Shown: positions 14,258 through 14,832 of the stretch, piece by piece
Numbering within the stretch: the stretch's first letter is position 1
Layout of the letters: every line of letters starts with the position of its first letter
Assembly: GCA_027593305.1 (NCBI GenBank)
Contig: JAQCJA010000059.1
Span: 1-14,832, forward strand
Origin: a bacterium
Lineage (GTDB): Bacteria; Latescibacterota; UBA2968; UBA8231
DNA length: 14,832 bases
Direction: 5' to 3'
Position numbers and translations under genes: made by a program
Notes under the pieces: model-generated
Database searches by the model: none
Told to the model about the DNA's origin: nothing
What the model saw: the letters and a program-made list of their open reading frames with translations, nothing else

Positions 14258-14832
14258 ATGCGCTGTGTCTTCGTCGGCACCGAATACTCCGGCAAATCGA
14301 CCTTGATCGACCAGCTCACGGCGTACTACCGTCAGCGCAGTCTGCGGGTCCACGGTGATGACCACTTCACGATCCCCGACGCAACGCTCAGCCCCGAATC
14401 GCGCGCCGCCTACGTGCACTATCCGAACGACGTGAAGGAACGGATGCAGCGTATGCAGCTGCAGTATCATGTCGAGGTGCTGCGCAACTACGACCACGTG
14501 ATGATCAGTGGCTGGCACATCGAAGAAGCGATCTATTCAGAGATGTATGGCGAGGATCCAGATAATCCGTATTATCCGCGCTACTACTATCGGCATCAGC
14601 GGCTCTACGAGGTGCAGGTGCTGGAGGCACGTTTGCCGGATCTGGTGTTGATCCACGTCACCGCCAGCGACGACAGGATCCGCCAACGTATGGCAGCCGA
14701 TCCGCACGAGTACCAGATCATCAAGTCTGCGGACGTGCCGGCGCTGAAAACACGTTTCGTCGACGAAGTCGACAAATCGTTGTTCACGCACAAAGGACTG
14801 CTGATCGAGATCGATACAACGGACGCGACACC
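14258..14832 (+). CDS. P-loop nucleotide-kinase-like protein, 3' end beyond the window
   Basis: An open frame of 191 codons starts at ATG 14258 after AGAAAGG and runs to the window edge without a stop. Residues 3-15 give a beta strand and Walker A, CVFVGTEYSGKST, with Lys13. Residues about 38-46 (GDDHFTIPD) fit the acceptor side of thymidylate/deoxynucleoside kinase folds. DHVMISGWHIEEAIYSEMYG (about 90-109) sits where this fold has the DR(Y/W/H)xxSExxY motif, but the Asp-Arg pair is replaced by Ser-Gly. PDLVLIHVTASDDRIRQRM (about 132-150) matches the strand and the start of the lid that follow it, and a lid-like basic helix continues. The first strand and Walker A are close to thymidylate-kinase-like proteins of phages and bacteria. 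The substrate is not known. It is divergent from hemH, with a candidate promoter at 14151-14180. Confidence 0.7.
   Translation, partial: MRCVFVGTEYSGKSTLIDQLTAYYRQRSLRVHGDDHFTIPDATLSPESRAAYVHYPNDVKERMQRMQLQYHVEVLRNYDHVMISGWHIEEAIYSEMYGEDPDNPYYPRYYYRHQRLYEVQVLEARLPDLVLIHVTASDDRIRQRMAADPHEYQIIKSADVPALKTRFVDEVDKSLFTHKGLLIEIDTTDAT

Noticed and set aside
1..14832. CRISPR array, tRNA, rRNA, insertion sequence or toxin-antitoxin pair
   Set aside because: No regularly spaced repeats, no cloverleaf-like or rRNA sequence, no transposase or integrase motifs, and no small paired genes were seen on either strand.

Overview
The window is about 14.8 kb of GC-rich, gene-dense bacterial chromosome. It comes from a diderm (Gram-negative-type) bacterium: there is a lipoprotein with a lipobox, an outer-membrane beta-barrel protein with a signal peptide, and a periplasmic HtrA/Deg protease. 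The gene mix (PorV/FadL-like barrel with a large lipoprotein, DUF5610 protein, divergent GH78-like and Asp-box propeller proteins) would fit a poorly sampled lineage, but no marker here fixes the phylum. I see no transposase, integrase, tRNA, rRNA or CRISPR array, and nothing that marks a transferred island.

Layout. (1) 37-3632, plus strand: a 704-aa repeat-containing lipoprotein and, 23 bp later, a 485-aa beta-barrel protein, closed by a strong intrinsic terminator at 3677-3707. They look like a two-gene envelope operon. (2) 3880-4488: a 202-aa DUF5610-type protein behind a leader that can fold, followed by a terminator at 4515-4552. (3) 4760-8931: clpB (disaggregase) and a DegP/DegQ-type protease, probably co-transcribed as a protein quality-control pair. 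The clpB 5' UTR can fold so that its Shine-Dalgarno sequence is paired, which suggests an RNA thermometer. A terminator follows at 8981-9009. (4) 9069-11884: a GH78 alpha-L-rhamnosidase-like protein whose catalytic motifs are hard to recognise, overlapping by ATGA with a PF02230-type serine carboxylesterase. (5) 14134-11979, minus strand: hemH (ferrochelatase), overlapping by ATGA with an Asp-box beta-propeller (sialidase-like) protein. This pair converges on the esterase gene. (6) 14258-end, plus strand: a P-loop nucleotide-kinase-like gene, divergent from hemH and cut by the window edge.

Most of this is recognisable. ClpB, the Deg protease, ferrochelatase and the carboxylesterase are well supported by motifs. 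The best leads for something undescribed are the putative clpB RNA thermometer, the GH78-like protein with altered catalytic motifs coupled to an esterase, the coupling of a sialidase-like propeller to hemH, and the lipoprotein with four related beta segments paired with a barrel protein. I did not find a clear new defence or mobile system. There is no gene-free stretch longer than about 270 bases.
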